A stretch of 64,000 bases of DNA from Mytilus californianus (lineage: Eukaryota > Mollusca > Bivalvia > Mytilida > Mytilidae), in the NCBI RefSeq assembly GCF_021869535.1, contig NW_026262712.1, forward strand, positions 111,287,640 to 111,351,639. Reading direction: 5' to 3'. Positions 11,641-23,944 of this stretch are shown here, piece after piece (the first letter of the stretch is position 1; each line of letters starts with the position of its first letter). The position numbers and the translations under genes were made by a program. The notes under the pieces were generated by a model. That model saw only the letters and a list, made by a program, of their open reading frames with translations, made no database searches and was not told where the DNA came from.

Positions 11641-14125
11641 TTTCTTTTTACACGTTCTATCTGATCTACAGATGGATATTTTGTAAACAAGATTTTTATT
11701 TGAGATTTTATAAATTTTCACTCCCTCCATCCCCTTTCACCACCTTAAGCTTTTTTGTTCATTTTGATGTTTGTTAGATGTACATTTATACTTGTTATTC
11801 ATTACAATTGTATTTTGTAGATATACATATTTTAAGTTGTGAGCATCTTCATTTCTAAATGCTTATGTTGCAGGTGTTACACTTAGCATTTCAATATTTT
11901 TATATGGCTTGGCTTAGTTGACCCCTTCCTAGGCCACGCTATTGTATTCTGTATAATGATATTATCGTTTTATGTTTTTTGTTCATTATTATCTTGTTGT
12001 ACAAATGTATATGTACAATGTATTTATTGTTTATTTTTATATGAAAACAATTTTTACTCTGAATAAGTAAACAATTCACAATTCACCTTCTTGTTTCTCT
12101 TTTCATTTATGCATTGGCCAATAGAATGTAAAATACATGAGATACTTTCTGACGCATACAAGTAAATGTTGAACATCTGGTGGTCTGTTTGGGTTGAAGG
12201 AGGAAAGCATGCAAAGCCTATACTTCATGCAGTACATTTACATACGATCTGTGTAAACTTATTTATCCGTTGAATAACCTAATTCTTAAAGATTATCAGT
12301 TTAGCACTGTAGTGAAATAAATTAAACCAACAAGTTATTAATTAAATGCGTCAGTTTAAGAGGTGTTCAGATAAAATAAAAAAGGCCGTTTCACACTAAA
12401 CGTTGTTTACTAGTTGGAGTCACCTTGCATGTTATGCATAATAGACGCAATGCATAAATAAGACATACTTCTGTTATCTGCATACGAAAACCTTCTTTCC
12501 CTTTGTTTTGAATTTAGCTTTATTCGATCTTATGAGGACAGGAAAATGTCGTTTATTTGGGGTTTTATTCTAATAACACTTGGCGGAAAGATACAAATTG
12601 ATAACCAAAAATATTCACGAAGATTCGTAGTATTTCTATTATATTTTTGTTGTTGATCTGCTGTGTATCGGAATGCGGTTAAAGGTCAACTGTATACCGT
12701 GTGATTCTCAAATGAAAAACCGCAGTAATTTTGAGACACATTAAACACATTGTTTTGTTATTCTTTAAAAAAAAACCTTTAGATGTTTCCTTTGAAATGA
12801 AGAAAATACTGCTTTGTATAGTTTGCGCAAGCTTAATCAGAAGATACTATTGACTCTATTCAATTTTAATCTTTAAAACCGATAAAAAATGCTTCTATCT
12901 CAAATAATTCTCCGATATTTTTGTTAATAAAAAAAGTCAGATATTATAGTTACTATTGAAAAATAATATCACAGTTTCCCAAGTAAAATGCTGAAACAGC
13001 ATTATTGTGGATGGTGCATGTTTTTTCTATTGATTAAGAATAATTTGGATCTGCCTAATGGTATCGTTATCATTACATTTCACTCAAATTATACCAAAGC
13101 TACCATATACAGGTTAATGAAATCTTTATTCAGAAGTTTACAAAACGTAACATAAATGGTGTTATAAGCTTTTTATAAAATTTTTTTTTATTATGTTATA
13201 GAGTCAAATTACAGACAAGACAGTTAGTGTTACTGTTGTTCCTTTAAATAAAAATCGAATTATGAGAACATGAAGATGCTTCAAAACAGAATTTTGGTAA
13301 AATTTGGAAGATATCAGTAATTTTCCAAAACATTTATATAAAGAACATATGTTATAACCATCACACAAATTCTATTGGAAGTAATTCTATATTATGCTTT
13401 ATGCTATATCCTTTTACACATAGTTTTATAAAAACTTGTGAAATTTGAATTTTTTTTTTTTTTTAATTTACTTGACTTAATCAACCTGAGGGGTGCCACT
13501 AAGATGAGCATAATCTTCTTAATCCTATTGTAATATTGTCTTTTTCATACTTGAGTTTTCTGTAAAGTATTTAAGACAGTTTTCTTATCCAACTTTCTAT
13601 TTTGATGATATTAAATTAAACTAACAAATTTAAATATGATATGCTAAAACTCGAGAAAATTCGTATATCTTTCAACAGCAAGTCTTTACGCTTAGTATAC
13701 CAACAAAATCAACTAAACTGGTTCTTTCTTTTGAAACTCTTGAGATGTTAAATATTCACTAACCTTTTACAAAGGATATCGATTCGTACTTAATTTTATG
13801 GTGAGAAGTCATGAAACCTGTTTGAACTGCTGTTTCTGATTTTTGTTTTCTTTAGCAGCATTATACATACACCAGCTCTTGCTACCTTACCTAACTTCCC
13901 AGAACTAAAATGCATAAATTTACTAAAGTTACGATTTGTTTCTAACAAACTGAATTTTTTACATGGCTTCGATAAATCAGTACTACGATTTGATATCATA
14001 ACATGAGTGGTTTTATGCTTTTCCAAATAATAAACGTCTTTTATTTTTTTGGTTAAATATTTCATGTAGGTGAAATTTGCAAGTTTTTATTTTGTGTTTA
14101 AAAAGTGAAAACAATACATTATAAA
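11641..14125. other. 3' flank of unit 1, no recognised gene
   Basis: AT-rich DNA collinear with 25080-28140 in unit 2 and 52637-54740 in unit 3, with shared blocks TTCACCTTCTTGTTTCTCTT and GAAAATACTGCT. The last part of the RT remnant is recognisable near 12230-12320. At about 12885-12905 this unit shows the clean empty site of the TA-flanked MITE found in units 2 and 3. Minus-strand ORFs at 13796-14198 have a counterpart at 54387-54821, but the frames are not well conserved, so they are not called. Confidence 0.5.
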
Positions 14126-14131
14126 CGTCAT

Positions 14132-14173
14132 GCGTCCGAAGCGCTTTTCTGGATTCACCCTCATCAGCAACGC
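14132..14173 (-). ncRNA. Hammerhead-ribozyme-like motif (degenerate), unit 1 3' flank
   Basis: Read on the minus strand: a GCGTTG arm, CTGATGAG, a short weak stem II, GAAA, the palindrome AAGCGCTT with C, then GGACGC. The outer arms pair as stem I, but the pair next to the core is G-G. This places it below the unit 3 and unit 4 versions. It is embedded in a dispersed repeat. Confidence 0.5.
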
Positions 14174-14344
14174 TCAATGCCAAATATTTGAAAGCCAAAA
14201 CAGGTAATAATCAATGAGAAGTGAATCATTTTCAATAGATGTGCTGAATATTTATTGACAATAGTTAAACAACAATCCTTTAAAATCTAAATAAGATGTC
14301 AGACTGTTGATGTGATAACTGATAAATGAATGAATGATTTTCAC

Positions 14345-14900
14345 ATGAAATAAATATATGGGTCTAGATTTCCACACAATTTCAATAAACGAAAAGGGGT
14401 TGTTTTTAAACCTAGCAGGACGAACGTCACCAACAGCGTATTTTTATCCTCATCTTTTTTCCCACTATCACCACAAACACACACTACACATTTTCCGTGC
14501 AGAAAAAGAAAATCACGAGTGACCGAATAATCTGGACGAATACTCATTGAACAATAAAAAAAAATGTAACAGGTTAAGAAACTGAGTAGAGAAATTTACA
14601 TGAAAGGCTTATACTGGCAAATGGGTAAAAGAAACTTTACACGTGCAATATTTCAACTCTGTACAGGAATAACACCCACATTTTTTACAGCATTGTTTTG
14701 TGAGAGTGTAGAGTTTGACGCTTACATGTATAGCAACGTTTTTTTTTTTTATCTTTTATTTGTTTTCAATAGTCAGGATTTTACAATACCCCTACAATCA
14801 CCACCTGACTATGGTTTTTGGGGTAAACATTGAAAGTTATATACAAGACTATCCATTTTTTTTAATTTATATTCATTGTCATAATTCAAGAATATAGTTA
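14345..14900. other. 5' flank of unit 2, no recognised gene
   Basis: Paralogous to 1590-2300 and 55020-55900: CACAATTTCAATAAACGAAA and CCGAATAATC-GGACGAATACTC recur in each. ORFs at 14600-14897 arise from AT-rich sequence and are not conserved. Confidence 0.5.
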
Positions 14901-14904
14901 TTAA

Positions 14905-15084
14905 AGAAAAAAAAAATTAAATAAATAAATAAATAAATATAGCTGCTCACACTCACACTTTCTCTCACTACTTATACGCAGTCACTGCAATCTTACCATT
15001 AGTATGCATATAATATAATATATAAAGTAAAAATCAAATATCAACTGCTCACTATAGTATAATTTAAAGTATAAATGATAATAA
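14905..15084. repeat. Simple-sequence and AT-rich stretch next to LINE 3' end
   Basis: It starts with A-rich sequence and (AAAT)n near 14905-14938, followed by low-complexity AT-rich DNA. The position next to the LINE fragment fits a LINE tail, but this is inference. Confidence 0.4.
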
Positions 15085-15448
15085 ATCATGAAAAAATTGT
15101 ATGTAGTGGGGACCAGAATCTTTCATAAGATGCTGCTCTATTATTTTTGTTTGCAATATAAAATTCATTAGATTGGTATTGTTTTATTCTGGATTTAAGT
15201 CCTATAAAACTAGGAGCTATATTTCATAACTTACATCTAAAGATATAGTTTTTAGCTATAATAATTAACAAATTTATAAACAAACTCTTAGTAATAAATT
15301 CCAGTAAAATTTCCATCATACTGATGCTGAATTGCTCATCAAATAATTTGATTTTCCGTAAAAATGACAACCAAAAATTGTATGTAACATTACAATTATA
15401 AAATAAATGTTCTATTGTTTCCTCTACATGTATAGCAACGTTGTACAA
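15085..15448 (-). pseudogene. LINE (non-LTR retrotransposon) ORF2 C-terminal fragment
   Basis: The minus-strand frame contains ETIEHLFYNCNVTYNFW, typical of the cysteine-containing region after the RT domain of LINEs (zf-RVT type). LIIIAKNYIFRCK follows, also usual near LINE ORF2 ends. Beyond the stop at 15224, a further stretch ending near 15085 (reading NNRAASYERFWSPLH) looks like the continuation, so the fragment is frameshifted. No catalytic RT domain is present. Confidence 0.7.
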
Positions 15449-15831
15449 AGGAAAAACTACTATCGTTTAGTAGGTAAATTATTTTTTTAGATCCACTTTC
15501 GTTAGATTCATATCGTGTCAATAGATAATTGAATTCATTGGGTATTTAAGGAGCTAAAATATTATTTTTACTCATGTCTTGTCGAAAATACCCATTGGTA
15601 GTGTTAGAATTTTCCACGGTGCAAGCAACAGAATTCGGATAACAATTTATCAGAAATCGGTACACCAGATGCAATTTTTATTTTTTTATTTTTATCAATA
15701 ATAACTTCCAGTACTAGTACACAGCATAATGTACACAAATGTAATAGCAATATATGATATATAAATGTACTATTCTTATCTGCTCAATATATCTTTGTTA
15801 CGAAGCAATTATATTTCTTTACTGATAGATA
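15449..15831. other. Unit 2 upstream DNA, no recognised gene
   Basis: AT-rich; paralogous to 2215-2480 in unit 1 and 55830-56220 in unit 4. Confidence 0.5.
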
Positions 15832-16260
15832 TAAGAAGATGTGGTATGAGTGCCAATGAGACAACTCTCCATCCAAGTCAAAATTTATAAAAGTAAACCA
15901 TTATAGGTCACAGTACGGTCTTCAACACGGAGCCTTGGCTCACACCGAACAGTAAGCTATAAAGGGCCCCAAAAAATTACTAGTGTAAAACCATTCAAAC
16001 GGAAAAACCAACGGTCTAATCTATATAAAAAAACGAGAAACGAGAAACACTTATGAACCACATCAACAAACGACAACTACTGAACATCAGATTCCTGACT
16101 TAGGACAGGTGCAAACAAATGCAGCGGGTTTAAACGTTTTAATGGTACCAAACCTTCACCCTTTTTCTGAAACAATAGTGTAACATCACAACATAGAAAG
16201 ACACACTATAAAATATCAACTGAAATAGCTTAACTCAATCAAAGGACATATTAACACCAT
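15832..16260. repeat. Dispersed Mytilus repeat (second full copy)
   Basis: It has the same block order as 4615-5035: AAGAAGATGTGGTATGAGTG, GGTCACAGTACGGTCTTCAA, GCTATAAAGGGCCCC, CCTGACTTAGGACAGGTGC. It is non-coding. Confidence 0.8.
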
Positions 16261-16551
16261 TGAACATACACTGAACAAATAAATTTGACCTATGACACAA
16301 TGTAAATACAAAAAAAAAATAAACTAAGGGAAGAATAATAAAAGTAACATATTATATCGGTAAGAAATGTTAAACAATTAAAGAAAAACAATATGCTCGA
16401 ACAAAAATACCATCCATTTGCAATAACTTTAAACACAGGTAAATGAAAATAATTTGTTGTTAGGTATACGTGTACAATACCAAATAGTACTATTAACAGT
16501 TTTTTTTTCAAACATCTGGTATTATGTATATATATATTGTTTTATGATAAG

Positions 16552-16748
16552 AAAAGAGTATTTTCTGTATTGCCTTTTGATATTTTTGCAATGTTACCAA
16601 ACAAAAACACTTCTTTTGTAAAAAGAACACTAATTCCATAGGTCAGAAACCAATTTTCAATATGTTCTAATAATAGCTGTATATGTTCAGAATCCCAAAA
16701 TAAATTTTCTAATGTTTGAATTGTTGGTAGCTAAGATTCGATGATTGA
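16552..16748 (-). pseudogene. LINE ORF2 C-terminal fragment (shared with unit 4)
   Basis: The minus strand reads TLENLFWDSEHIQLLLEHIE and then FTKEVFLFGN before a stop. This is a LINE C-terminal region of a different family from 15085-15448. The same fragment sits at 56560-56748 in unit 4, where the Cys expected in the FWDC motif is kept. Its presence in units 2 and 4 but not in 1 or 3 supports pairing units 2 and 4 as type B. Confidence 0.65.
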
Positions 16749-16839
16749 ATCTATACTAGCTGCAGACGCTGTATCTTGGTATTTTTTTGCAGATTCAATA
16801 GTTACCCGGAACAGCGGACATAAATAAGCTGAACACAAT

Positions 16840-17340
16840 AGTAAAATCACTGTGTTAATGGAAATGTGGAACACTGATCCGATATATTTGTTTGTAGTGA
16901 TAGCCGGTTATAGACTAGGGTATGTAAAGGGAGATATCTATGTTCTTCGTAAACCTACAGGAATTTACAAGTTTCTTTATAAAATAGGACGGTTTAAATT
17001 ATACATGAAAGACAATTTCAATCATTGTACTCGCCTATATCTTCCTGATCGCATGTTTCTTTTATTAGATTGCATTCTATGATTAAAATCTCACTTTCTT
17101 TTATTTAAATTTGAGGAAAAACCAGACATCATCCCGTTCATGTTACACATTTTAAATATTGATTTATGGACAGGTTAACAAGATGTAAACGATAAAAAAA
17201 GACCACAAACCGATCTCTGTCATCAATATTTATTTACTGTTATCAAAATTACAAAATGCTAGGGAAGCCCTCTTCATACAAAGGTTACCTGCGAAATAAC
17301 GAACAAGACACGTATAAAAGGAGTTGGATCAATTGCAACT
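16840..17340 (+). promoter_or_regulatory. Promoter region of gene copy 2, TATA box at 17313-17320
   Basis: TATAAAAG lies at 17313-17320 in the same context as in copy 1. The conserved GGAAAAACCAGACATCATCC block starts at about 17114. The first exon, about 17343-17399, ends at CAAACAG/GTTATT. Confidence 0.7.
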
Positions 17341-18360
17341 CCCAAAAATGCTGCAATGTACCGACATCATTAGTCTATTAACTTATTCATCTCAAACAGG
17401 TTATTCGTTTAACGATATATTGGTAACTGAATCAGCCTGGTTATCAATCATGATTTTTGTTTTCCGAAGAATGTTTTTTTATTATTTCATTTTTTTACAC
17501 GATGAAATTAATGAACGCAATTATTCTAGATTTCTTTTGAATCAACCCATATTGAAAAAATGAAATATGCAAAATAAAAAAATAATAAAAAAACCCGTGT
17601 TCTTCTGTTTTTGAATTGGATGATTATTTTTCAAAATTATGATATTTACAACCAGAAGCGATTAACATTTTTGCTGTTATTTTATTTACCTCTCATCTGC
17701 TTTTAATTTTTTTCTCCTAAATTAATTTGCGTTTGTTTCCTTTTTATTCAAATTTGAAGTATTGTTATTGTTGATTTTATCAATTTTAATAAAATTATTA
17801 AAATACTTGGTTTGTTTTGTTTTAAATGATTATTATTTTTGTTTATTTAAATCTTGAAAAAATTTGTATAGTAGTCACCGGATATATATACTGAATACAT
17901 ATATCCGGTGACATATTTGTAAAGTGCGTTTTATCTTGTAGACGAAAAAACATAAAAATGGACAAAATGTCTGAAGTAACTGTGATTGCCTGTCTTGTAT
18001 CTATTAGTATAGTCATTCAAGGTGATACATTTTTCTTATACTTCTCATTTGATGGAAACACATTTAAACTGTACGGAACCCTTTTTATGCTACCTTTTTT
18101 ACTTTTGCTATTTTACTTATGTTGTTTCACGTTATTGAAAATCCATTTCATAGCCAAAAGTAAAATAACAAATATACAGAACTTCAATGAAATTTCAAAA
18201 CGGAAAGTTCCTTATCAGATGGCAAAGTCGGAAGCTCAAACAAATCAAACGAATGGTAATCAACTTTCCTTTTCCCGACTAAGTACAAATATTTCCTTGT
18301 GTAGAAAATGGTAGAGTCAACCAATAGTCAGTTCCCATTTCTTCGTTTTTTTTAAATTAA

Positions 18361-18845
18361 TGCATACGACTAATCGCCGGCTTTTTACACGGTGAACGCG
18401 TAAGGCGTAGGCGCAGAAGCTGATTACCCTTCCAGAGCACGTAATGTGTCAATAAAGACACAGAAGCTGATAACCCATCCAGAGCACACAATTCATCAAT
18501 ATAGTTGCAGAAGCTAATAACAATTCTAGAGCACGCTAGTCGCCAATATAGGCGCATAAGCTGATAATCTTTCCAGAGCACGCAAGTCGCCAAAGGTGAT
18601 AACCCTTCCAGAGCACGCAAGTCGCCAATATAGGTACATAAGCTGATAACCCTTCCAGAACACGCAATTTGTCAATATAGGCGCAGACGCTGATAACCTG
18701 CCAGAGCACGTAAAGCGTAAATATAGGCACATAAGTTGATAACCCCTTCCAGAGCACCTAATGCGTCAATAAAGGCACATAGGCTGATAACACTTCCAGA
18801 TCATCTAATGTGTCAATATAGGCACAGATTACGATTCAAGAGCAC
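18361..18845. repeat. 47-bp tandem repeat in intron, unit 2
   Basis: About ten imperfect units carry the core AAGCTGATAACCCTTCCAGA followed by GCACGTAATGCGTCAATATA. The same array with about seven units is at 58355-58690 in unit 4. Units 1 and 3 have a single degenerate block. Minus-strand ORFs here consist of the repeat. Confidence 0.85.
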
Positions 18846-19549
18846 GGGAGTTCATGTTCCAATTTTTATATAGGGTTGTGGTGTTTTTGCTGTAGTTTAA
18901 TGTCTTGTCTTCTAATATATTTATGTTTATCTTTTTTGTTTCTTTCGGTAGAAACTCTAAAAAAGATATTTTCATTTCAAACGTTAGCCTTTAGCGTTTT
19001 CAAAGGGTCAGGAACTATGGAAGTACCAATGTTTTGTTTTATATTTACTTATGTCTAACAGTTAACCCTATAATTACTTTCTTACTTTTTGTTTGAGCAT
19101 TGGCTCAAATATTTATTGTCAAAAATGCTATTTTTGTTTTAAAACAAATAATGTTTGTAGTAATTTTCAGATGTGTTTCTTATTTCGATTTACCCTTCCT
19201 GTAACACACATTTTTTTAAATGTGAAAACAAATATAGCTTTGAAAATGATGTAAATCAAATTCAAATCAAATTCAGATTCGGATCTGTATTGTTGAAAAA
19301 ATTTTCTAAAATAGAAAGTTCAAAATAATCTTGTTAAATTAAGCTGAAGGACAGAAAAAGTAAAAAGTAAAATTACAAAAATACTGAACTCCGAGGAAAA
19401 TTCAAAACGGAAAGTCCCCAATCAAATGGCAAAATCAAAAGCTCAAACACGTCAAACGAATGGATAACAGGGCGCCTCAAATCAGAAATGCTAATGAACG
19501 GTTAGTATCGCAAATATTCTTAATGACAAAAAATATCACTATTGACTTC

Positions 19550-20480
19550 ACTATGACCGCTGCGTAATCATTATAATTCAATTCCACCGATAAATGATCA
19601 ATATACTTCACTATGACCGATAAGTGATCAATATACTTCACTATGACCGATGAGTGATCAATATACTTCACTGTGACCGATAAAGGATCAATATACTTCA
19701 CTATGACAGATAAGTGATCAAGTTATTCACTTTGACCAATAAGTGATCAATTTACTTCACATTGACCGATAAGAGATCAATATACTTCACTATGACCGAT
19801 AAGTGATCAATTTACTTCACTTTGACCGATAAGTGATCAATATACTTCACTATGACCGATAAGTGATCAATTTACTTCACTATGACCGATAAGTGACCAA
19901 TATACTTCACTATGACCGGTAAGAGGTTAATATACTTCACTATGACCGACAAGTGATCAATATACTTCATTATGACCGATAAATGATCAATTTACTTCAC
20001 TATGACCGATAAGTGATCAATTTACATCACTATGACCGATAAGTGATCAATTTACTTCACTATGACCGATAAGTGATCAATACACTTCACTGTGACCGAT
20101 AAAGGATCAATATACTTCACTATGACCGATAAGTGATCAATATACTTCACTATGACCGATAAGTGATCAATTTACTTCACTATGACCGATAAGTGATCAA
20201 TATACTTCACTGTGACCGATAAGTGATCAATTTACTTCACTATGACCGATCAGTGATCAATATACTTCACTATGACCGATAAGTGATCAATTTACTTCAC
20301 TATGACCGATAAGTGATCAATTTACTTCATTTTGACCGATAAGTGATCAATTTACTTCACTATGACCGATAAGTCATCAATACACTTCACTATGACCGAT
20401 AAGTGATCAATTTACTTAACTGTGTCAAATAAAGGATAAATTTACTTTACTATGACCGATAAGTGATTAATTGATTGATT
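19550..20480. repeat. 30-bp minisatellite, ~30 units, in intron of copy 2
   Basis: The 30-bp unit starts AAGTGATCAATATACTTCAC and ends TATGACCGAT. It repeats with perfect period, two units per 60 bases, from about 19561 to 20460. Many units differ only by CAATATAC versus CAATTTAC. One or two units occupy the same spot in copy 3 (about 32995-33050) and copy 6 (about 59440-59500). The array is therefore a local expansion in this unit. The minus-strand frame at 19477-19701 is repeat-derived. Confidence 0.93.
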
Positions 20481-20794
20481 TAATTCATTATGACCGATGA
20501 ATTTATTTTGCGTTGGATAATTGTTTCTCTTCGTTTGTTTTCCTAAATGAAGGTGTTGTCGAAAGAAGACTTCTCATTGGTCAATCAGTTATCTATCTTA
20601 ACAATAGGGACATGATAAATCGCGTCAATAACAAAACACATAAACAGGTACTAATAATTCATTATTTAGGAGCTGACGCCCAGAATTGTGCTTTTCCAAA
20701 AATTACAGCATGCTTCACAACCTACACCAGCGCGGTAGCAGGGTCGAAGGAGAAACGAATAAAATATGCAGGTCTGACTATTTGTTGAGATCTC

Positions 20795-21090
20795 ATAAAC
20801 ATGTTTAACCCCGCCGCATTTTTGCGCCTGTCCCAAGTCAGGAGCCTCTAGCCTTTGTCAGTCTTGTATTATTTTTAATTTTAGTTTCTTGTGTACAATT
20901 TGGAGTTTAGTATGGCGTTCATTATCACTGAACCAGTATATTTATTTGTTTAGGGGCCAGCTGAAGGACGCCTCCGGGTGCGGGAATTTCTCGCTGCTTT
21001 GAAGACCTGTTGGTGACCTTCTGCTGTTGTCTGTTCTATGGTCGGGTTGTTGTCTCTTTGACACATTCCCCATTTCCATTCTCAATTTTA
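20795..21090. repeat. Dispersed Mytilus repeat ending CACATTCCCCATTTCCATTC
   Basis: It runs from TTTAACCCCGCCGCATTTTT through GGGGCCAGCTGAAGGACGCC and GTCGGGTTGTTGTCTCTTTG. This block order is familiar from memory as a very common mussel repeat. It lies just after the second coding exon of copy 2 and is absent there in other units, so it is a recent insertion. Confidence 0.8.
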
Positions 21091-21141
21091 TTTTTATGTT
21101 CTATTGTTTGTGTTTAATTAATTCTTAACTTATTTTATATT

Positions 21142-22612
21142 TGTAACACTCCCAAACGTGTCCTTTCCCCCAAACGTGTCCGATTCCCCCAAACGTGTCT
21201 ATTCCCCCCAAACGTGTCCGTAATATTCAATGTTGCCCAAACGTGTCCGATTTCATAACCCCCAAACGTGTCCGATAATTGTTATTCGCCAAAACGTGTC
21301 CACTGTTAAACGCCAGAACGTCTCACGTCTTTTAGCGCTAATACATGTATGTCCTAAATGAAATCAATAACGTTTACAGCAATTCTATGATGGGGGAAAC
21401 AGTTGATCATGAGGTAGTAATTTATTAGCATTAGTTTGTTCAATGCCGGTTGTGAATGATTATCATAATTGCAAATTTAATATGTAACATATGAATTAAC
21501 TTTTGACTGAATTTGCTTATTGTCCAGTTGCAAGTATTTCATGTTCATTTAGAGCGAACATACAAATAATTCTAGTGCAGTTGAATTAATCGTTTACTAT
21601 GTAAATTATGTGTTACTAATAAACTCCGATGATGCATTTTATATTAATACGACGGCGAGCTTTCAGCAAAATTGACTTCCCTTTTTTTCAACAGTTCTGA
21701 TATTTTAAAAGCTCTTCAAATCAAAAACTAGTTTTCCGGGTTTCTAATAAATTTTAGATTTCGAGCATCACTAAAGACACACGAACAAGAGAAATAACGT
21801 CCAGTGCCAAATATTTCATGCATTATTTGAACGAAATCATGTTAACAATAGATACTGTATATAGGTTCTATTATCTTACCGGGAATTTAGGATTGGACCT
21901 AAATTTTGACGGTTATTCGGGATTAACACTAGTTTGGATTTTAATCTAAAAAAAATAAGAGCGAGTGAAGACCGATTTTTTTATGACTTCAGTAAGAAAC
22001 TACTGCAATCTCCGTTATGTAATAGAGGCCGTTTTAAATAAAAGTTGCAGAAATTAAAAAAAAAATGTTGCCTTCCAAAATACAACTGATGGCACCATGA
22101 AAGAGTGAATTGCTACAAAGGTTTTAATGCGCAGAGAATGGGACATTCTCCCTACACGAGGTATCTGATTTAATATCTACAATTTAACTGACTCAGAGCA
22201 TGGCTGCTTACATTTACATCCAACATAGCCGAACGGACGCCCCCACTTTTAACCAGGTTATACTGCCGGTTTAAAAAAGACCTAAAGTAATTTATTTCAA
22301 TTTTTTAATGAAATAATAAAATGAGTATACGTTAATGAAAAAACAATAACTAAAAATAACCTACGTATTTATAATATGGACACGAATGATAGTTCCAGTA
22401 AAAGAAAAAAATTAAGCTTGATATGGACACGTTTGGGGGATTGGGCACGTTTGGGTGTTCATTAAAAAATGGACACGTTTGGGCGTTTATACAAATGACA
22501 CGCTTTGGCGCCCTTTTACATTTAGACATGTTTTGCAGTTCAGTGACGTCGTGTGGATACGTTTGGGGGAATCGGACACGTTTGGGGGGAAGGACACGTT
22601 TCTGAGTGTTAC
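21142..22612. mobile_element. Fold-back element with tandem-repeat arms (CCCAAACGTGTCCGATT type)
   Basis: The termini are TGTAACACTC on the left and its exact complement GAGTGTTACA on the right. The arms are arrays of a roughly 17-bp unit, CCCAAACGTGTCCGATT (21150-21310), and the reverse (22420-22605). TATT flanks both ends. Sister units carry an uninterrupted TTATTTTATAT-GTGAAATAAT stretch here, which is the empty site. The 1.1-kb core is AT-rich with no transposase. It is inserted in the intron before the third coding exon of copy 2. Confidence 0.82.
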
Positions 22613-23944
22613 ATATTGCTGTGAAATAATTTGATTGCCCTTTTAAAGAATCATTATTAAGCATTGCCTGGCGCCAATAAATGCATTCCTATAGTAATAT
22701 GTAAGATGTATAGCATGCTGCCAAAAAGAAAAACGTTATTATAAATGTATTCCTCTTTCCATCTAATTAAAAAGGAATCATTGATAACATAAAATTAATG
22801 GGAAATAATAATAACCTTAATACCAAGATTACTTTTAAATTGTTAAAACTAATATACGTATATATTTTCATTACATATTGAGCTTAAGTATTTTAATGTA
22901 TGATTTATTTGAAACTCAGTGCAGCAAATACCTATCTGGATTGTTTGAACAAAGTTGTCACTGACTGCAATCTGCACTACGGTTCTTCCTCTATAAGTCA
23001 AACAATTGCTGCTGCCAAACAGGCCCTTTCCCAGTCTGCATGTGGAGTTGGTATGTATGCCAAAACTTAACTTTTATATTACTGGCTTCCAATGATCATG
23101 CAATCTTCAATCAATTTCATACATTATTATGTTTATGGAGATATGGTATGGTTTGATTGCCAATGAGACAACTACTCCAAAGAGTCCAAAGATATGTTAG
23201 AGCTATCTAAGTGTGCTCCCGCTTGCAAAATATCGAAACCTAAGTTCTATCTATCATTTATACAAGGGTCTATATCATTCCATGACTAAAAACCAGATTG
23301 AAAGAAGTAATCTGACATGTTTTATGATAACATGCAATACTACTACCATTGTCTCGGTACCACGCGCGTGCGCGCGTTTCGTGCACTGCCAATACCCGAT
23401 AATCATACTATCAATAACTACTGCTCCTGTATTGCAATATAATGAATTTCAATTTTCATTATCAGATCATAATTTATTTCTAAGATCAACATGATACAAA
23501 ACATTAAAGGATTATATTTGTTCCATATGGAGACTTTTTAGAGCATGAAGTTCTTCTTCCACATTTTTATATTACTAGCTGTCATTCAATAAGCCACCAA
23601 CTAATATTTTTGATAACATGTTGGATGTTTCACTTTGTATTTATAACAAAAACATTTTTCTTTGCAGGAAATGGTACCGGAAGTCTTGTTTTCAACTTGG
23701 TGGCAATGGTGTCAGGACTTACATTTTGTAAGCTGTTTTAGACTAAAAAATTAATCTATTCGTATGAACAAATGTAAATTATTTATAAAACAAAATTCAA
23801 ACAAAAATACGAATAAAATCATATTTGGATACTGTTTTTTGTCAACATTAACTTCTGAAATAAATGGATTGTACAGATTTTGATGATTTTCTTCTTTTTT
23901 CTGTTTTTTTTAATGATTCTTAGCTGATGTTAAATGATTCGTTT

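Larger units (their letters stand above)
17958..23741 (+). pseudogene. Six-cysteine secreted protein gene, copy 2 (type B), frameshifted
   Basis: The exons correspond to 17958-18021, 20670-20772, 22920-23050 and 23668-23741, all with GT-AG ends. The signal-peptide exon (MDKMSEVTVIACLVSISIVIQG) and the last two exons are open. The second coding exon has one base missing after GTAGCAGGG compared with every other copy. This changes the downstream residues, removes the third cysteine and runs into a stop in the next exon. The tail reads LTFCKLF and stops at TAG, like copy 6. The gene is inflated by a 30-bp minisatellite (19550-20480) and a fold-back element (21142-22612) in its introns. AATAAA is at 23859-23864. 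It is most likely a pseudogene unless an alternative donor or an assembly error accounts for the missing base. Confidence 0.75.

Noticed and set aside
13796..14198. Minus-strand ORFs with a counterpart at 54387-54821
   Set aside because: The region is conserved by duplication, but stops and indels differ between the two copies, and it overlaps the ribozyme-bearing repeat.
18357..18757. Overlapping minus-strand ORFs rich in LWKG and YWRL repeats
   Set aside because: Three frames are open over the same 47-bp tandem repeat, and the unit 4 counterpart is also non-coding.
19477..19701. Minus-strand ORF with repeated YIDH and VIVK motifs
   Set aside because: It is the translation of the 30-bp minisatellite and its edge; the unit length is a multiple of three, so the frame stays open by chance.
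21720..21810. Possible further hammerhead in the core of the third fold-back element
   Set aside because: TTCGAGCATCACTAAAG resembles the flank of the unit 3 ribozyme, but CTGATGA and GAAA are not in the right positions.
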